From the NCBI GenBank assembly GCA_013336165.1, contig JAAXUF010000006.1, forward strand, positions 1-64,000: a stretch of DNA of 64,000 nucleotides. Reading direction: 5' to 3'. Below are positions 35,434 through 44,519 of the stretch, piece by piece. How positions within the stretch are numbered: position 1 is the first letter of the stretch; each line of letters begins with the position of its first letter. This stretch comes from Coriobacteriia bacterium. GTDB lineage: Bacteria > Actinomycetota > Coriobacteriia > Anaerosomatales > JAAXUF01. The translations under genes were made by a program, and so were the position numbers. Under the pieces are notes generated by a model. It saw only the letters and a list, made by a program, of their open reading frames with translations, was not told the DNA's origin and searched no databases.

Positions 35434-36597
35434 ATGCAGGTAACGTTTCTTTCCCAACCGTTCGTCGCTGGAGAGCAGGCGGGGTCGGTTCTGTGTGACC
35501 TGCTACTGTCGGGGCGGTATTCGAGTTTCACGGCAGTGGTTGCGTGGGCTAAGGCCTCTGGACTCCGACGTATTTCGGAGCCGCTAAGCGAGTATCGCCG
35601 TGCAGGTGGTTACGCAAGTTGTTTCTTGGGCGTCGACGAAGGCGGTGCGTCCGTCGAAGGTCTACAACTGGCCGTTAGCTTGTTTGACGAAGTCCACGTC
35701 TTCCACGACCCGGGCTCACGCACGTTTCATCCGAAGATCTATCTGTTCGAGGAAGAGGCCTGTCAAGCCGTCATCGTCGGGTCTAGTAATTTGACGCGGG
35801 GTGGACTCTATTCCAACTATGAAGCTTCGGTATTGGTCGAATGTGACGGCGCTTCGGAAGACGATGGTCTATTCGTGACCTCCGTCCAAGGGTTCATCCA
35901 TCACTTGGCGAACATCGGTGATAGTTGCAGGGTGCTGGACGATGCCCTCCTCGCGGCGCTCATTGCAGGAAACTATGGTGTGAAGTCCGAGAGGTCACGC
36001 CGCGACGGCAATGCAGGGCAGGGTTCGGGCCGTGATCTTTTCGGTTCTTCAGTGAAGAATCTGCTGGGAGCACCAACGCTGCCCAGTGGCGCGCCAGATG
36101 ACAGCGCTGACTCCGACCGTTCTATGACTGACCCGGTAGTGGGCGAGCTGGAGGCTCACGAAGATGGCCTCCCCGTTTCCGGAGTCGTTGGATTCTGGAA
36201 GGAGCTTTCACAGAACGACGTTAGTCTAACGAGTTCCCCGGGCCAGATGATCGTGCCCATCCGGTTTCGTTCATTCTTCGAGCCGCTGACTCTGCAGAGC
36301 GGCACTCTTGCCGGAACTCAATACGAGCGACACATGCCACTGACGTTCGTGGATGGGGAGGATGTCATCACTGTTAGCGATGCCCGAGCAATTCTCTACG
36401 TCCCTGCACCGGGTCATCCGCGGCCTAACGAAGAGTTGAGATTCACGTTCAGAGACCGCGCGGTACTCGAACGACTCAGCCGAGGGGACTACTTGCTCTT
36501 CGAGCGTGCCAACCAGGGGGTTGTCGTTACCCGTTTCACAGCTGAGCAGGGGTCCGCCCACGGTCTTCAAGGCCGATTCGGGCCCACTGCCCTGTAG
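35434..36597 (+). CDS. PLD-family restriction endonuclease (BfiI / NgoFVII-like)
   Basis: A 387-aa protein. The N-terminal half carries a single phospholipase-D nuclease motif, H99-x-K101 followed by GSSNLT at 117-122, as in metal-independent PLD nucleases such as BfiI, which dimerise to build one active site. A low-complexity linker (about 190-245) leads to a C-terminal domain of about 140 aa that I take to be the DNA-recognition part. BfiI is 358 aa and works beside two N4-cytosine methyltransferases; here two methyltransferase genes follow within 51 nt. That arrangement supports a Type IIS-like restriction role over a lipase. The start has GGGGAGG upstream. The recognition sequence cannot be read from the protein. 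Confidence 0.82.
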   Translation: MQVTFLSQPFVAGEQAGSVLCDLLLSGRYSSFTAVVAWAKASGLRRISEPLSEYRRAGGYASCFLGVDEGGASVEGLQLAVSLFDEVHVFHDPGSRTFHPKIYLFEEEACQAVIVGSSNLTRGGLYSNYEASVLVECDGASEDDGLFVTSVQGFIHHLANIGDSCRVLDDALLAALIAGNYGVKSERSRRDGNAGQGSGRDLFGSSVKNLLGAPTLPSGAPDDSADSDRSMTDPVVGELEAHEDGLPVSGVVGFWKELSQNDVSLTSSPGQMIVPIRFRSFFEPLTLQSGTLAGTQYERHMPLTFVDGEDVITVSDARAILYVPAPGHPRPNEELRFTFRDRAVLERLSRGDYLLFERANQGVVVTRFTAEQGSAHGLQGRFGPTAL

Positions 36598-36648
36598 AGG
36601 CTTGATTCAGGTCTGGTAAATGTCGCACGCAGGGTCTAAGATGACGGC

Positions 36649-37605
36649 ATGGAAAAACGACTGGTTGAGCGAAGCAAAGTAATTGCCTATGAATGCGCGG
36701 TCTGCGCGCGAGCCACAGACGCTCCCGAGGGAACAGTACGCCTTGAGAGACGACTCTGTCGGGAGTGTTTCCCGAAGCGAGAGGATCGTCGCCCGAAGGA
36801 TCTAAATGACCTCACTGGGAAAGAGTGGGCACAGGCAAGCAAGAGCGTTGAGCAGTACCCCGATACCCGTTCACCGAAACAGAAACATCATGGTGCCTGC
36901 TTCCCTGAGGCTCTGGCCCTGCACCAAATCGGCATCTATACCAAGACAGGCGGACGAGTCTTGGACCCCTTCGTTGGCATCGGAACCACCCTGGATGCGT
37001 GTGCCGCTCTTGGTCGGCTCGGCGTGGGACTCGACATCAACCCGGATTTCATAACTGCGGCCAAGAACGATCTCTCAAATCGAAACGGCGGTGATAAGCA
37101 ATCCGTCATTGAGGCCGACGCGAGGAACCTTCTGACCTACGTGGAACCCGACACTATCGATTTCGTACTAACCAGTCCGCCTTACGGTCCACTGCTTCAA
37201 CAGTCCAAGCAGGCCTTCGCCTACAAATGGCGAGAGCACTCGCGCATCAAGGAAATGCCCAACCCGCTTCCATATTCGAACGATGATCGTGATCTAGGCA
37301 ATCTGGACTATGAGGATTTCCTAGGTGCCTTGGAGGAAGTCCTTGCAGGCACTCTCGGCGCTCTGAAGTCTCGCGGGTATGCAGCTTGGGTGGTCAAGGA
37401 CTTCAGGGCGCTGAAACGAGGAGTCCCCTATGTTAACTTCCACGGGGACCTCATAGAACGTGCCCAGAGAGTAGGCTTCGACTTGTGGGACCTGCGAATC
37501 TATGATCAAACCAAGTTCCGACCGCTCGTCTGCATGGGCTATCCCTCTAGCAACTTCTACCTCAACATAGGGCATTCGTACATCGTGGTACTTCGCAAAC
37601 CGTGA
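36649..37605 (+). CDS. DNA methyltransferase 1 of the restriction locus
   Basis: A 318-aa beta-class amino-methyltransferase. AdoMet motif I appears as DPFVGIGTT (about residue 106) and the catalytic motif IV as TSPPYG (about 175), the form common in N4-cytosine methylases. A zinc-ribbon-like start (CAVCAR...CRECF) precedes the catalytic core. It lies 51 nt behind the nuclease gene, and its stop overlaps the next methyltransferase start (GTGA). Its role is protection of one strand of the host site. Confidence 0.88.
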   Translation: MEKRLVERSKVIAYECAVCARATDAPEGTVRLERRLCRECFPKREDRRPKDLNDLTGKEWAQASKSVEQYPDTRSPKQKHHGACFPEALALHQIGIYTKTGGRVLDPFVGIGTTLDACAALGRLGVGLDINPDFITAAKNDLSNRNGGDKQSVIEADARNLLTYVEPDTIDFVLTSPPYGPLLQQSKQAFAYKWREHSRIKEMPNPLPYSNDDRDLGNLDYEDFLGALEEVLAGTLGALKSRGYAAWVVKDFRALKRGVPYVNFHGDLIERAQRVGFDLWDLRIYDQTKFRPLVCMGYPSSNFYLNIGHSYIVVLRKP

Positions 37606-38780
37606 CGACACGTCAGCCAACGGCGTCTGCTATCGTTCGCATCCAGGAGTTCTTGGCGGACCTCAACCGATGCCAAGACAAGAACTCATTGACCCATGGG
37701 ATGCATCCGTATCCAGCGAAGTTCATTCCACATATTCCACGAATCCTGATCGAGTCGTTTGCCCCTGCGTCTTCGGTTGTTCTTGATCCAATGTGCGGAT
37801 CAGGCACATCACTCGTTGAGGCCACGCTGCTGGGACACCCTGCGATCGGCATTGATATCAATCCGATCGCGACTTTGATCAGTCGGGCAAAGACATCGGT
37901 TATCCATCCTAGCGGGTTGCGGCGAATTGGAAGAATAGCCGACGACGCGGCTCAGATGGCGCTGTGTGTTTCGACAATGCCTACGCTTCTGGAAAGGGAA
38001 ATCGCAAGGGAAGAACTGCCTGTCTTTCTGAATCGCGACAAATGGTTCACTCAACAGTGTCTCTACGAGTTGCAGTACTGCAAAAGGCTAATAAGCGCCT
38101 TGGATGACGATCTGCTTGTTACCGTGGCTCAGACGGCGTTCTCTGCGATTGTCGTCGCAGTATCAAACCAAGAAAGCGAGACGCGTTGGTGCGCGAAGAC
38201 TAACGAACTGAACCCAGGTCAAGTACTCAACAAGTTCGCTATGAAACTGAGAGATTGCGTTTCGAGGCTCACCCTCTATGCAGACGCAAGTCCCTGCGAG
38301 GCCTGTGTGTATGAGGCGGACGCGCGGAAGATACCCCTCGACGACGAGTGCATCGGCTTCGCGATCACAAGTCCACCATACGCCAGCGCGCATGACTACT
38401 ATCTCTACAACAAGTTGCGCATGTTCTGGCTGGGCTCGGACATCCGTTCGGTGCAACAGGCTGAGATCGGTTCAAGGTATCGACACAACGACAAGAAGGA
38501 GCCCGTGTCGGTCTACATGGACGAGATGCAAGAAATACTAGGCGAATGTCAACGGGTGCTGATCCCGGGTGGGTTCTTTGCTGTGGTAGTGGGAGATGCG
38601 GTGGTACACGGAGAGCTTCACGACATGGGACGCGAGTACACCGTGGCAGCCAACAATAGCGGATTGAGCCTTGAGACAAGTTGGACATTTGACCACGCGA
38701 GCTTCAACTCGGCTTTCCAAAGAGGTTTTGGTTCGGGGCATCGCAAGAAGACCCATGTCCTGCTGCTTCGGAAGAGGTGA
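37602..38780 (+). CDS. DNA methyltransferase 2 of the restriction locus
   Basis: A 392-aa amino-methyltransferase starting at GTG (37602) within the stop codon of the first one. Motif I is DPMCGSGTS (about 61) and motif IV TSPPYASAHDYY (about 256), again the beta-class order. It carries an N-terminal HPYPAKFIP segment typical of this methylase group. Two enzymes are needed when a Type IIS site is asymmetric, so each could modify one strand. It is longer than its partner by a helical insertion between motifs I and IV. Confidence 0.88.
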   Translation: MTTRQPTASAIVRIQEFLADLNRCQDKNSLTHGMHPYPAKFIPHIPRILIESFAPASSVVLDPMCGSGTSLVEATLLGHPAIGIDINPIATLISRAKTSVIHPSGLRRIGRIADDAAQMALCVSTMPTLLEREIAREELPVFLNRDKWFTQQCLYELQYCKRLISALDDDLLVTVAQTAFSAIVVAVSNQESETRWCAKTNELNPGQVLNKFAMKLRDCVSRLTLYADASPCEACVYEADARKIPLDDECIGFAITSPPYASAHDYYLYNKLRMFWLGSDIRSVQQAEIGSRYRHNDKKEPVSVYMDEMQEILGECQRVLIPGGFFAVVVGDAVVHGELHDMGREYTVAANNSGLSLETSWTFDHASFNSAFQRGFGSGHRKKTHVLLLRKR

Positions 38781-38813
38781 CCCTCCCAGGCTCCGTGGAT
38801 CTTGGGAGCCTTG

Positions 38814-39245
38814 TCATTCACCGGGTTGGCTCAATAGGAATTGCATTCGCTCGTAGGTATTGACGTCAAGGGTGAAGATCGTGCCCTGAAAATTCCTACG
38901 GACAGCCCTCATCTCAGCTAGTAGGGGGTCGTTCTTCATCCTTTGCGCCGTCAATGCCGAGTCGAAGCGACGAATGACTCTGATTTCCATGTAGGCGAGA
39001 CCCTCGTTGAGATCTGAGACGTAGCCGGAGCAGGGAGAACCGCCCGGCTTCTGAGATCGAGTATCCACATCTACTTCGGCTTCGGCGAACACCCCTTGAA
39101 ACTTGGGACTGACAGATCTTGGACAGTACAGGAGGACCCTGTCTCCTACATTCGCGCGTTGTGGCAGGCACCACCAAGAATCTCGCGTTTCCGTGTCCAG
39201 AAGATCCTTTCTTCGCGTTATCGCGAGCCAGTATTGCGGAAGCAC
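38814..39245 (-). CDS. EVE-domain protein
   Basis: A 143-aa protein of the EVE/PUA-like fold: YWLAITRRKDLLD at the start, the family's NVGDRVLLY-type segment (ANVGDRVLLYC), EAEVDVDT and a C-terminal VNTYERMQFLL helix. EVE domains bind modified bases in DNA or RNA and often accompany restriction systems. It faces the methyltransferase genes tail to tail with 33 nt between them. The start is GTG at 39245 with AAGGGA upstream. It may read the methylation made by the neighbouring enzymes or recognise modified phage DNA; both are inference. Confidence 0.75.
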   Translation of the reverse strand: MLPQYWLAITRRKDLLDTETRDSWWCLPQRANVGDRVLLYCPRSVSPKFQGVFAEAEVDVDTRSQKPGGSPCSGYVSDLNEGLAYMEIRVIRRFDSALTAQRMKNDPLLAEMRAVRRNFQGTIFTLDVNTYERMQFLLSQPGE

Positions 39246-39556
39246 AGCGGATTCCCTTCGACGACGGTAGGCGTTACTGGATACATCGTCGCCCTGCCGC
39301 CCGAATCAGTCAAAGATGGCTAGGAAAACTCTGCTCCTGCTTTTCAGGGGACTAGGTCAGCCGGACCTATGTCGGGTTCTGGGACGCAGACGCGCTCAGG
39401 CTCTCCGCGCCCATACTTCCTATGTCCGAACGGACCCGGAAACCGTCCGGACAGGACAATTCGTTGACTCTGGACCGCGATGATGAAACCCACTACCTTG
39501 GGAAACGCTTATCCCTCCTCGAGAACTGCGGTTGCGAACTCCCCCGGGGTATGAGA

Positions 39557-39579
39557 TCGCCCCGAATTCGCCCCGAATG
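39557..39579 (-). repeat. Candidate integrase arm-type site, copy 3 (inverted)
   Basis: On the minus strand ATTCGGGGCGAATTCGGGGCG, the same doublet as at 34048 and 47344 but inverted, 26 nt from the 3' end of the integrase gene. The rest of 39246-39604 holds no gene I can support. Confidence 0.55.
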
Positions 39580-39604
39580 GGCTACGAATCTGGCTTGAAA
39601 CAGC

Positions 39605-40771
39605 CTAGCTTCCGGTCCGCGCTTGCGCTTCTCCAAGCATTCTGTCGAAGCGGTCCGCCGCCGCCGCATCCATCCCCGGCAGCACGTGCGTGTAGGTATC
39701 GAGGGTAAGCGTCGCCGTGGAATGTCCTAGACGATCCGAGACAACTTTCACCGACTCACCAGCCTTGAGCAGAAGTGTTGCGTGCGTGTGGCGAAGATCG
39801 TGGAAGCGCACACAGAAACCGTTGGTGCCGCAGAACTTTGCGAAACGACTGGTGAGCCTGTCCGGCGGATAGGGTGAACCATCAGGTTCAGCGAAGATGA
39901 GGTCCTGCTTGTGATATCCGGGCCCAATGAGCAGTCGCTCCTCGGCTTGGCGGCGTTTGTACGACGTCAGCTCGGAGATCGTCTGTCCCGGCAAAGCAAT
40001 CGTGCGCCGACTCTTTGCCGTCTTTGGATCCTTGAAGGACAAGCCTGTCCGTTGTGTGGTCTGCAGCGATCGTCTCACCGTGGCAGTGCGCGCTTCGAAA
40101 TCAAGATCGGACCATCGGAGAGCGAGTATCTCGCCTCGACGCATGCCCGTGGTCAGCGCCACGTGGGAAGCCATATAGAGCGTGCGGTCGCCTTCTCGCA
40201 GAAGTCCTAGCATCCGCGCGACCTCCTGCTCGTCTAGGGCGTGCATCTCCTTGCGCCGTGGCCTAGGTGATTCGACGGCATCGCAGGGATTTGAGTGGAG
40301 CAGCCCCAAGCGCACCGCGCGTTTCAGCGCAGCATGCAAGACGCGATGAATGCCCTGGACCGTCCGCTCGCTGACTGGGCCTCGTCCCGAGCCGTTCTGC
40401 AGTGCATCGGAATACAACCGCTCAAGATGAGCTGGCGTGAGTTTCTGTAGCTGGACTGCACCGATTCGAGGAATCACGTACCTGTTGCACACCCCTTGGT
40501 ACCCTTCGGTGGTTGTGGCGGCGAGGTGCTTCTGCTCGCAATGCCTCACGTAGTCGTCAAGATAGGCAGCGACCGTCTGTTTCGTGGGATCAATGTGTGT
40601 GCCCTCGTCAATGTCATGGCGAAGCTCCCGGCTCTTGCGCTCAGCGTCAGCCCGAGTCCCATGCACCCGGACCTGCATACGCCGGTAGCGCTGGGTCTTC
40701 TCATCCCATCCGCGACTGACTCTGACCTCCCACGCATTGTCGCGTTTACGGATTCCGTCCCGTTTACCCAT
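39605..40771 (-). CDS. int: Tyrosine recombinase integrase of the tRNA-Ser island
   Basis: A 388-aa phage-type integrase. An N-terminal arm-binding region (GIRKRDNAWEVRVSRGWD...) is followed by a SAM-like core-binding domain and the catalytic domain. Catalytic residues are seen in TGMRRGE (Arg, about 210), HDLRHTHA (His-x-x-Arg, about 324), LGHS (about 345) and DTYTHVLPG (nucleophile Tyr, about 357). It should catalyse insertion and excision at the tRNA-Ser repeats. Unlike most such integrases it is in the middle of the element, 6 kb from one border and 7 kb from the other. Its start overlaps the stop of the upstream unknown gene by 8 nt. Confidence 0.93.
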   Translation of the reverse strand: MGKRDGIRKRDNAWEVRVSRGWDEKTQRYRRMQVRVHGTRADAERKSRELRHDIDEGTHIDPTKQTVAAYLDDYVRHCEQKHLAATTTEGYQGVCNRYVIPRIGAVQLQKLTPAHLERLYSDALQNGSGRGPVSERTVQGIHRVLHAALKRAVRLGLLHSNPCDAVESPRPRRKEMHALDEQEVARMLGLLREGDRTLYMASHVALTTGMRRGEILALRWSDLDFEARTATVRRSLQTTQRTGLSFKDPKTAKSRRTIALPGQTISELTSYKRRQAEERLLIGPGYHKQDLIFAEPDGSPYPPDRLTSRFAKFCGTNGFCVRFHDLRHTHATLLLKAGESVKVVSDRLGHSTATLTLDTYTHVLPGMDAAAADRFDRMLGEAQARTGS

Positions 40772-41618
40772 CTTCGCTCGTCCCCATCCTCTTGCTCGCC
40801 GCCTTGGAAATGGTCGTCCCTATGTTGCGCAACATGTCATCAACAGCTTTGCGCTCCCCGGCTGAGAGCTCATCTGCCGCCAAAGCGTCCAACAATTCCC
40901 CAAGCGTCCTCCCATAGACCGATTGGCGCGCCTCGTCATAGAACCAGCCCAGCCCGTCCGACTGTCCGGTGAGTGATTGCTCGGCCTTGTGGAAGTCGCT
41001 GGCAATGGCTTGTGGTGATAGGTACGCCCAGTCCGGATACCGCATGTTCCACGTCTCAAGACGCTTTCTCCATGTGTCAGAGCGGGGCGACTCCAGGCAA
41101 ACGAACCGCACGAGCGCGAGCTTCCTCGCGCCCCATGGACGCGTCCTTCTGAGCCATCCCCGTTTGTTCAACTCAGGCCAAACCGAACGCAGTTGCCGGA
41201 TGAGAGCATCAAGCGACAGGCGATTGTCGAAACTCACTTCGATCCGTTCCGAGCAACTCGGCACGATGCCGAGATCCAAGGTCCTAGACGCAAAGGTCAA
41301 TGGAGCCACGACCACTCCTTCGCTTGTCTCGGCAATAATGCGATTCCCCAATTCCGCCAACAGAGGCCAGCGACCGTCGGGTTCGCCTTGCCCGTCCGTA
41401 GGTGCATGTTCCTCGATTGAGTTTGCACCGTTTCCCGGGAGCAGCTGACACGCAGACAGACACTCGATGATCCGTCGGGCACGTCGAATCACTTCGGATC
41501 GGGTCTTGTCGTCTTCGCTGTTCAGGTATCTGCTCACGAAGCCCGTGATCTCGAGGAAATGGCGCACGCTCGGTGGCACATCGTCAATAGCCTCCCAAAA
41601 CTGCTCTACCTTAGTCAT
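40764..41618 (-). CDS. Unknown 284-aa protein coupled to the integrase
   Basis: A soluble, mostly helical protein with charged segments (TRSEVIRRARRIIECLS, RKRLETWNMRYPDWAYLSPQAI) and a C-terminal helix pair (LDALAADELSAGERKAVDDMLRN). No domain is recognised. It overlaps the integrase start by 8 nt, so the two are co-translated, and is divergent from the excisionase-replication operon across 182 nt. The placement suggests control of integration/excision or of replication. The ATG has GGGGTAAG upstream. Confidence 0.7.
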   Translation of the reverse strand: MTKVEQFWEAIDDVPPSVRHFLEITGFVSRYLNSEDDKTRSEVIRRARRIIECLSACQLLPGNGANSIEEHAPTDGQGEPDGRWPLLAELGNRIIAETSEGVVVAPLTFASRTLDLGIVPSCSERIEVSFDNRLSLDALIRQLRSVWPELNKRGWLRRTRPWGARKLALVRFVCLESPRSDTWRKRLETWNMRYPDWAYLSPQAIASDFHKAEQSLTGQSDGLGWFYDEARQSVYGRTLGELLDALAADELSAGERKAVDDMLRNIGTTISKAASKRMGTSEDG

Positions 41619-41800
41619 TTATCTTACCCCTTAATTGCAATGAGAGTCTCTATAGTCGATAGTTTATTCGCATAAGTCTTGGAGGTCAACATGAACGTGC
41701 TCGCATCAGGTACCAACCGCCTCTGGCCAAGTGGTCCCTGCCAGTTGCCCGGTCAGAGTTCACCGCGACGTAGCGAAATGGGATAAGGAGACGATTGACC

Positions 41801-42001
41801 ATGAGCCCGAAATGCCCGCCACTGCAACTACGCGAACTGCCCGACCTGCTGACTGTGAACGAAGTAGCGGCCCTACTACGTATCGGACGTGGTAAGGCTT
41901 ACACCCTCGTCAGAACAGGCGCTCTGCCATCGGTGACACTCGGCAGGTCGCTCCGAGTGCCTAAGGCAGCTCTCGAGCGATTCCTGCAGGGAGGCTCATG
42001 A
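41801..42001 (+). CDS. Excisionase/AlpA-like helix-turn-helix protein
   Basis: A 66-aa protein built around a MerR-like HTH_17 domain: LLTVNEVAALLRIGRGKAYTLVRTGALPSVTLGRSLRVPKAALERFL. This is the DNA-binding fold of excisionases and related directionality factors. The ATG at 41801 lies ten nucleotides past AAGGAG; a TTG two codons earlier sits closer to it and cannot be excluded. Its stop overlaps the start of the zinc-finger gene by 4 nt, so it heads the replication operon. Confidence 0.85.
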   Translation: MSPKCPPLQLRELPDLLTVNEVAALLRIGRGKAYTLVRTGALPSVTLGRSLRVPKAALERFLQGGS

Positions 42002-42258
42002 TGAGCGGCCCAATCGATATCGTTTTGGAGCGTCTCGATGAGGCACGGCCTTGCGGCACCGGGTGGCGAGCATGCTGTCCGGCGCACGGGGATACAAACC
42101 CAAGCTTGAGCATCAGTGAAGGCGCTGACGGACGCGTACTTATGCACTGCTTCGCGGGTTGCTCGATCGAAGATGTGGTCTACGCCCTTGGGCTCGAAAT
42201 GCGCGACCTGTTTCCCCGTTCGAACGATCAGGATTGGCGGCGGCATCATGGCATCTAG
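41998..42258 (+). CDS. CHC2-type zinc finger of a DnaG-like primase (separate peptide)
   Basis: An 86-aa peptide holding a primase zinc-binding module: CCPAHGDTNPSLSIS, then HCFAGCSIEDVV, and ALGLEMRDLF. In most primases this finger is the N-terminus of the TOPRIM protein. Here it ends in its own frame, and the next gene starts 11 nt before its stop, in the +1 frame. It may work in trans with the TOPRIM-helicase, or the two could be joined by ribosomal frameshifting. Confidence 0.85.
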   Translation: MMSGPIDIVLERLDEARPCGTGWRACCPAHGDTNPSLSISEGADGRVLMHCFAGCSIEDVVYALGLEMRDLFPRSNDQDWRRHHGI

Positions 42259-44344
42259 GCAATCACTAGGCCCGCAAAGCTCCGCGATCGGATGTTGCTT
42301 GGCAGAATACGCGTCCTCCAAGAAACTCCCGGTCGAATTCCTCCATGGATTGCAGCTGCAGGATACGACCCACAGTGGAAGACCAGCCATTCTCATTCCA
42401 TATCGCGACGAGGATGGTCAGGACATAGCAATACGCTACCGGCTGAGCATGGAGGGACAGCGCTTCGTTTGGCGCAAAGGTGCCCGCGTGGCCCCGTACG
42501 GACTGGACCGTCTGTCTGATGCGCGCAAGGCGGGCTACATTATTCTTGTCGAGGGGGAATCGGACGCCCAAACCTTGTGGCATCACGGGGAACCGGCGCT
42601 GGGGCTTCCGGGAGCCAGCACATGGAAAGAGGAGTGGGCGTCTTCGCTAGACGATATTCAGGTGATCTACGTCTTTGAAGAATGCGACAAGGGTGGCGAA
42701 ACGCTCATCAATGCTCTCTCGAAGTCTGCGCTCGCGCCCCGCATCCGAGTCATTCGCACAGCGTATGCCAAGGACCCCAGCGAACTGCACGTCCAAGATT
42801 CGAGTGCATTCGCAACACGATGGCGCTCGCTGCTGATTGGTGCTGACCCACTGCCCCCACTGTCTCTCGAACAGAATAAGGGGAAGGACTCAACAAAGAC
42901 AGAGATCCTTCTCAAGCTTGCAGATGGCGTCGAACTCTTTCATTCGCCCGATGGGTCACCCTTTGCCTCTGTTGTCGTCAATGATCGCCGCGAGACATGG
43001 CCAGTTCGTTCCAAGGCATTTCGCCGCTGGCTCTCGGGACACTTCTATGAGCACAACGGCAAGGCTGCAGGAGGGCAGGCACTTCAAGATGCGCTTGATG
43101 TCCTTGAAGCGAAAGCACAGTTCGATGGGTGCTGCCGTGACGTGTTCGTTCGACTCGCCACCTATGAGGACTCAATCTACCTTGATCTCGCCAACGAGGA
43201 ACGCGAGATCGTAGAGATCACCGCTCATCGCTGGAAGACCGTGTGTGATGGCCCTGTGCGCTTCCTCCGTCCGAGCGGGCTCCTTGCGTTACCGCGTCCC
43301 ATGATGCCGGGGAGCGTTGAGCTTCTCCGACCGTTCGTAAACGCAGGCAGTGACGACGACTTCCGGATACTTGTCGCCTTCCTCCTTGCCGCCCTGCGGC
43401 CAGACGGCCCGTACCCAGTCCTAGTCCTCATGGGGGAGCAAGGATCAGCGAAGTCGACAACGGCGCGCGTCCTGCGGGCCCTTGTCGACCCTGCTACGCC
43501 TCCGCTGCGAACCACACCTCAGAGCGAACGCGACACAATGATCGCGGCCAAGAACACATGGATGCTCGTATTCGACAACGTCTCAGGACTGTCTCCGTGG
43601 CTCAGCGATACCTTCTGCCGTCTCTCGACTGGAGGCGGTTTCGCCACCCGAGAACTCTACACGGACTGCGACGAGATTCTGTTCGACGCCAAGAGACCGA
43701 TCGTTCTCAACGGCATCGGAGACTTGGTCGGCCGTCAGGACCTTACTGATAGGTGTCTTCTCGTCACACTCCCGCCAATCACTGACGAAAGTCGACGGGA
43801 TGAGGCAGGGTTCTGGGCAGAATTCGAAGCTGTGCGAGCGGGAATCCTCGGCGGGCTGCTCAATGCAGTTTCATGCGCACTTGCGAACATCGACAGCGTC
43901 ATCCTTCCCTCAGCACCACGAATGATAGATTTTGCTCGGTGGACCACGGCTGCAGAGCCCTCATTTGGCTGGGCACCCAAGTCCTTCGTTGCTGTGTACT
44001 CAAGAAACCGGCGTAATGCGATTGATGTCGCACTCGAGACCGATCCTGTCGCAACAGCCGTGCGTGAACTCCTCGAGGTAGCTGAGAGCGAAACTTGGAA
44101 TGGCACCATGAGCGAGCTGCTGGAAAGCTTGGAGAATCCGCCGGGGCAGATGCGGCATCCGCGCGATTTGCCACGCACCGCGAAGGACCTCTCAATCAGG
44201 CTCGACCGTGCATCCCCTACTCTTCGGGCAGTAGGCGTGGAGATTCGCAAGCATCGCGGGTCAGGCAGACGATCACGATTGGTCGAGATAAGGAAGGTTG
44301 CATCCCGCACCGACGTTTGCGACGCGTTCGACGCCCCCGCATAG
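42248..44344 (+). CDS. TOPRIM primase-helicase replication protein
   Basis: A 698-aa protein. The N-terminal third carries a TOPRIM-like fold (YIILVEGESDAQTL at about residue 99 and VIYVFEECDKGG at about 140). The C-terminal half is a DUF5906-like helicase with Walker A GEQGSAKSTTARVL (about 395-405), Walker-B-like WMLVFDNVSGL and a sensor-like VLNGI. It should prime and unwind element DNA. The start ATG overlaps the finger gene by 11 nt. The helicase half is closely related to that of the protein at 58533-60890, while the N-terminal halves are unrelated. The last codons overlap an inverted 9-bp repeat cluster. Confidence 0.87.
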   Translation: MASRQSLGPQSSAIGCCLAEYASSKKLPVEFLHGLQLQDTTHSGRPAILIPYRDEDGQDIAIRYRLSMEGQRFVWRKGARVAPYGLDRLSDARKAGYIILVEGESDAQTLWHHGEPALGLPGASTWKEEWASSLDDIQVIYVFEECDKGGETLINALSKSALAPRIRVIRTAYAKDPSELHVQDSSAFATRWRSLLIGADPLPPLSLEQNKGKDSTKTEILLKLADGVELFHSPDGSPFASVVVNDRRETWPVRSKAFRRWLSGHFYEHNGKAAGGQALQDALDVLEAKAQFDGCCRDVFVRLATYEDSIYLDLANEEREIVEITAHRWKTVCDGPVRFLRPSGLLALPRPMMPGSVELLRPFVNAGSDDDFRILVAFLLAALRPDGPYPVLVLMGEQGSAKSTTARVLRALVDPATPPLRTTPQSERDTMIAAKNTWMLVFDNVSGLSPWLSDTFCRLSTGGGFATRELYTDCDEILFDAKRPIVLNGIGDLVGRQDLTDRCLLVTLPPITDESRRDEAGFWAEFEAVRAGILGGLLNAVSCALANIDSVILPSAPRMIDFARWTTAAEPSFGWAPKSFVAVYSRNRRNAIDVALETDPVATAVRELLEVAESETWNGTMSELLESLENPPGQMRHPRDLPRTAKDLSIRLDRASPTLRAVGVEIRKHRGSGRRSRLVEIRKVASRTDVCDAFDAPA

Positions 44345-44371
44345 CGCACTCGTCGCAAGCGTCGCAAACGC
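44312..44371. repeat. Inverted 9-bp iteron-like cluster at the replicase 3' end
   Basis: Units in one direction, GACGTTTGC, GACGCGTTC, GACGCCCCC (44312-44338), then after about 15 nt units in the other direction, GCAAGCGTC and GCAAACGCC (44354-44371). The core CGTTTGCGACGC / GCGTCGCAAACG is a perfect 12-bp inverted repeat. A similar layout with a different unit lies just behind the replicase of the second element. A replication origin or replicase binding site is likely but inferred. Confidence 0.5.
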
Positions 44372-44432
44372 CGCAGAAATGCTCTACATGCGCGGAACAT
44401 GGCCACAGACGCCCTGTGGCAGAAACTCGATT

Positions 44433-44519
44433 CACCAACGTCCAGCGAATGAGCAGACGCGCGCGCAACCTCACAGGTCAGTCTACCTCTTGGCGTTCTG
44501 CTCGATGCCTTTGTTAGGC
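44433..44519 (-). repeat. Candidate integron attC site 2, degenerate at one side
   Basis: On the minus strand it begins GCCTAACAAAGGCATCGAGC, identical to the opening of the better site at 46641-46722, and closes with GAGCAGA/TCTGCTC arms and a degenerate core GTTGGTG. The ATPase stop codon is inside it, as is common for cassette genes. The outer core pairs over only about five bases, so it may be decayed. Confidence 0.55.
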
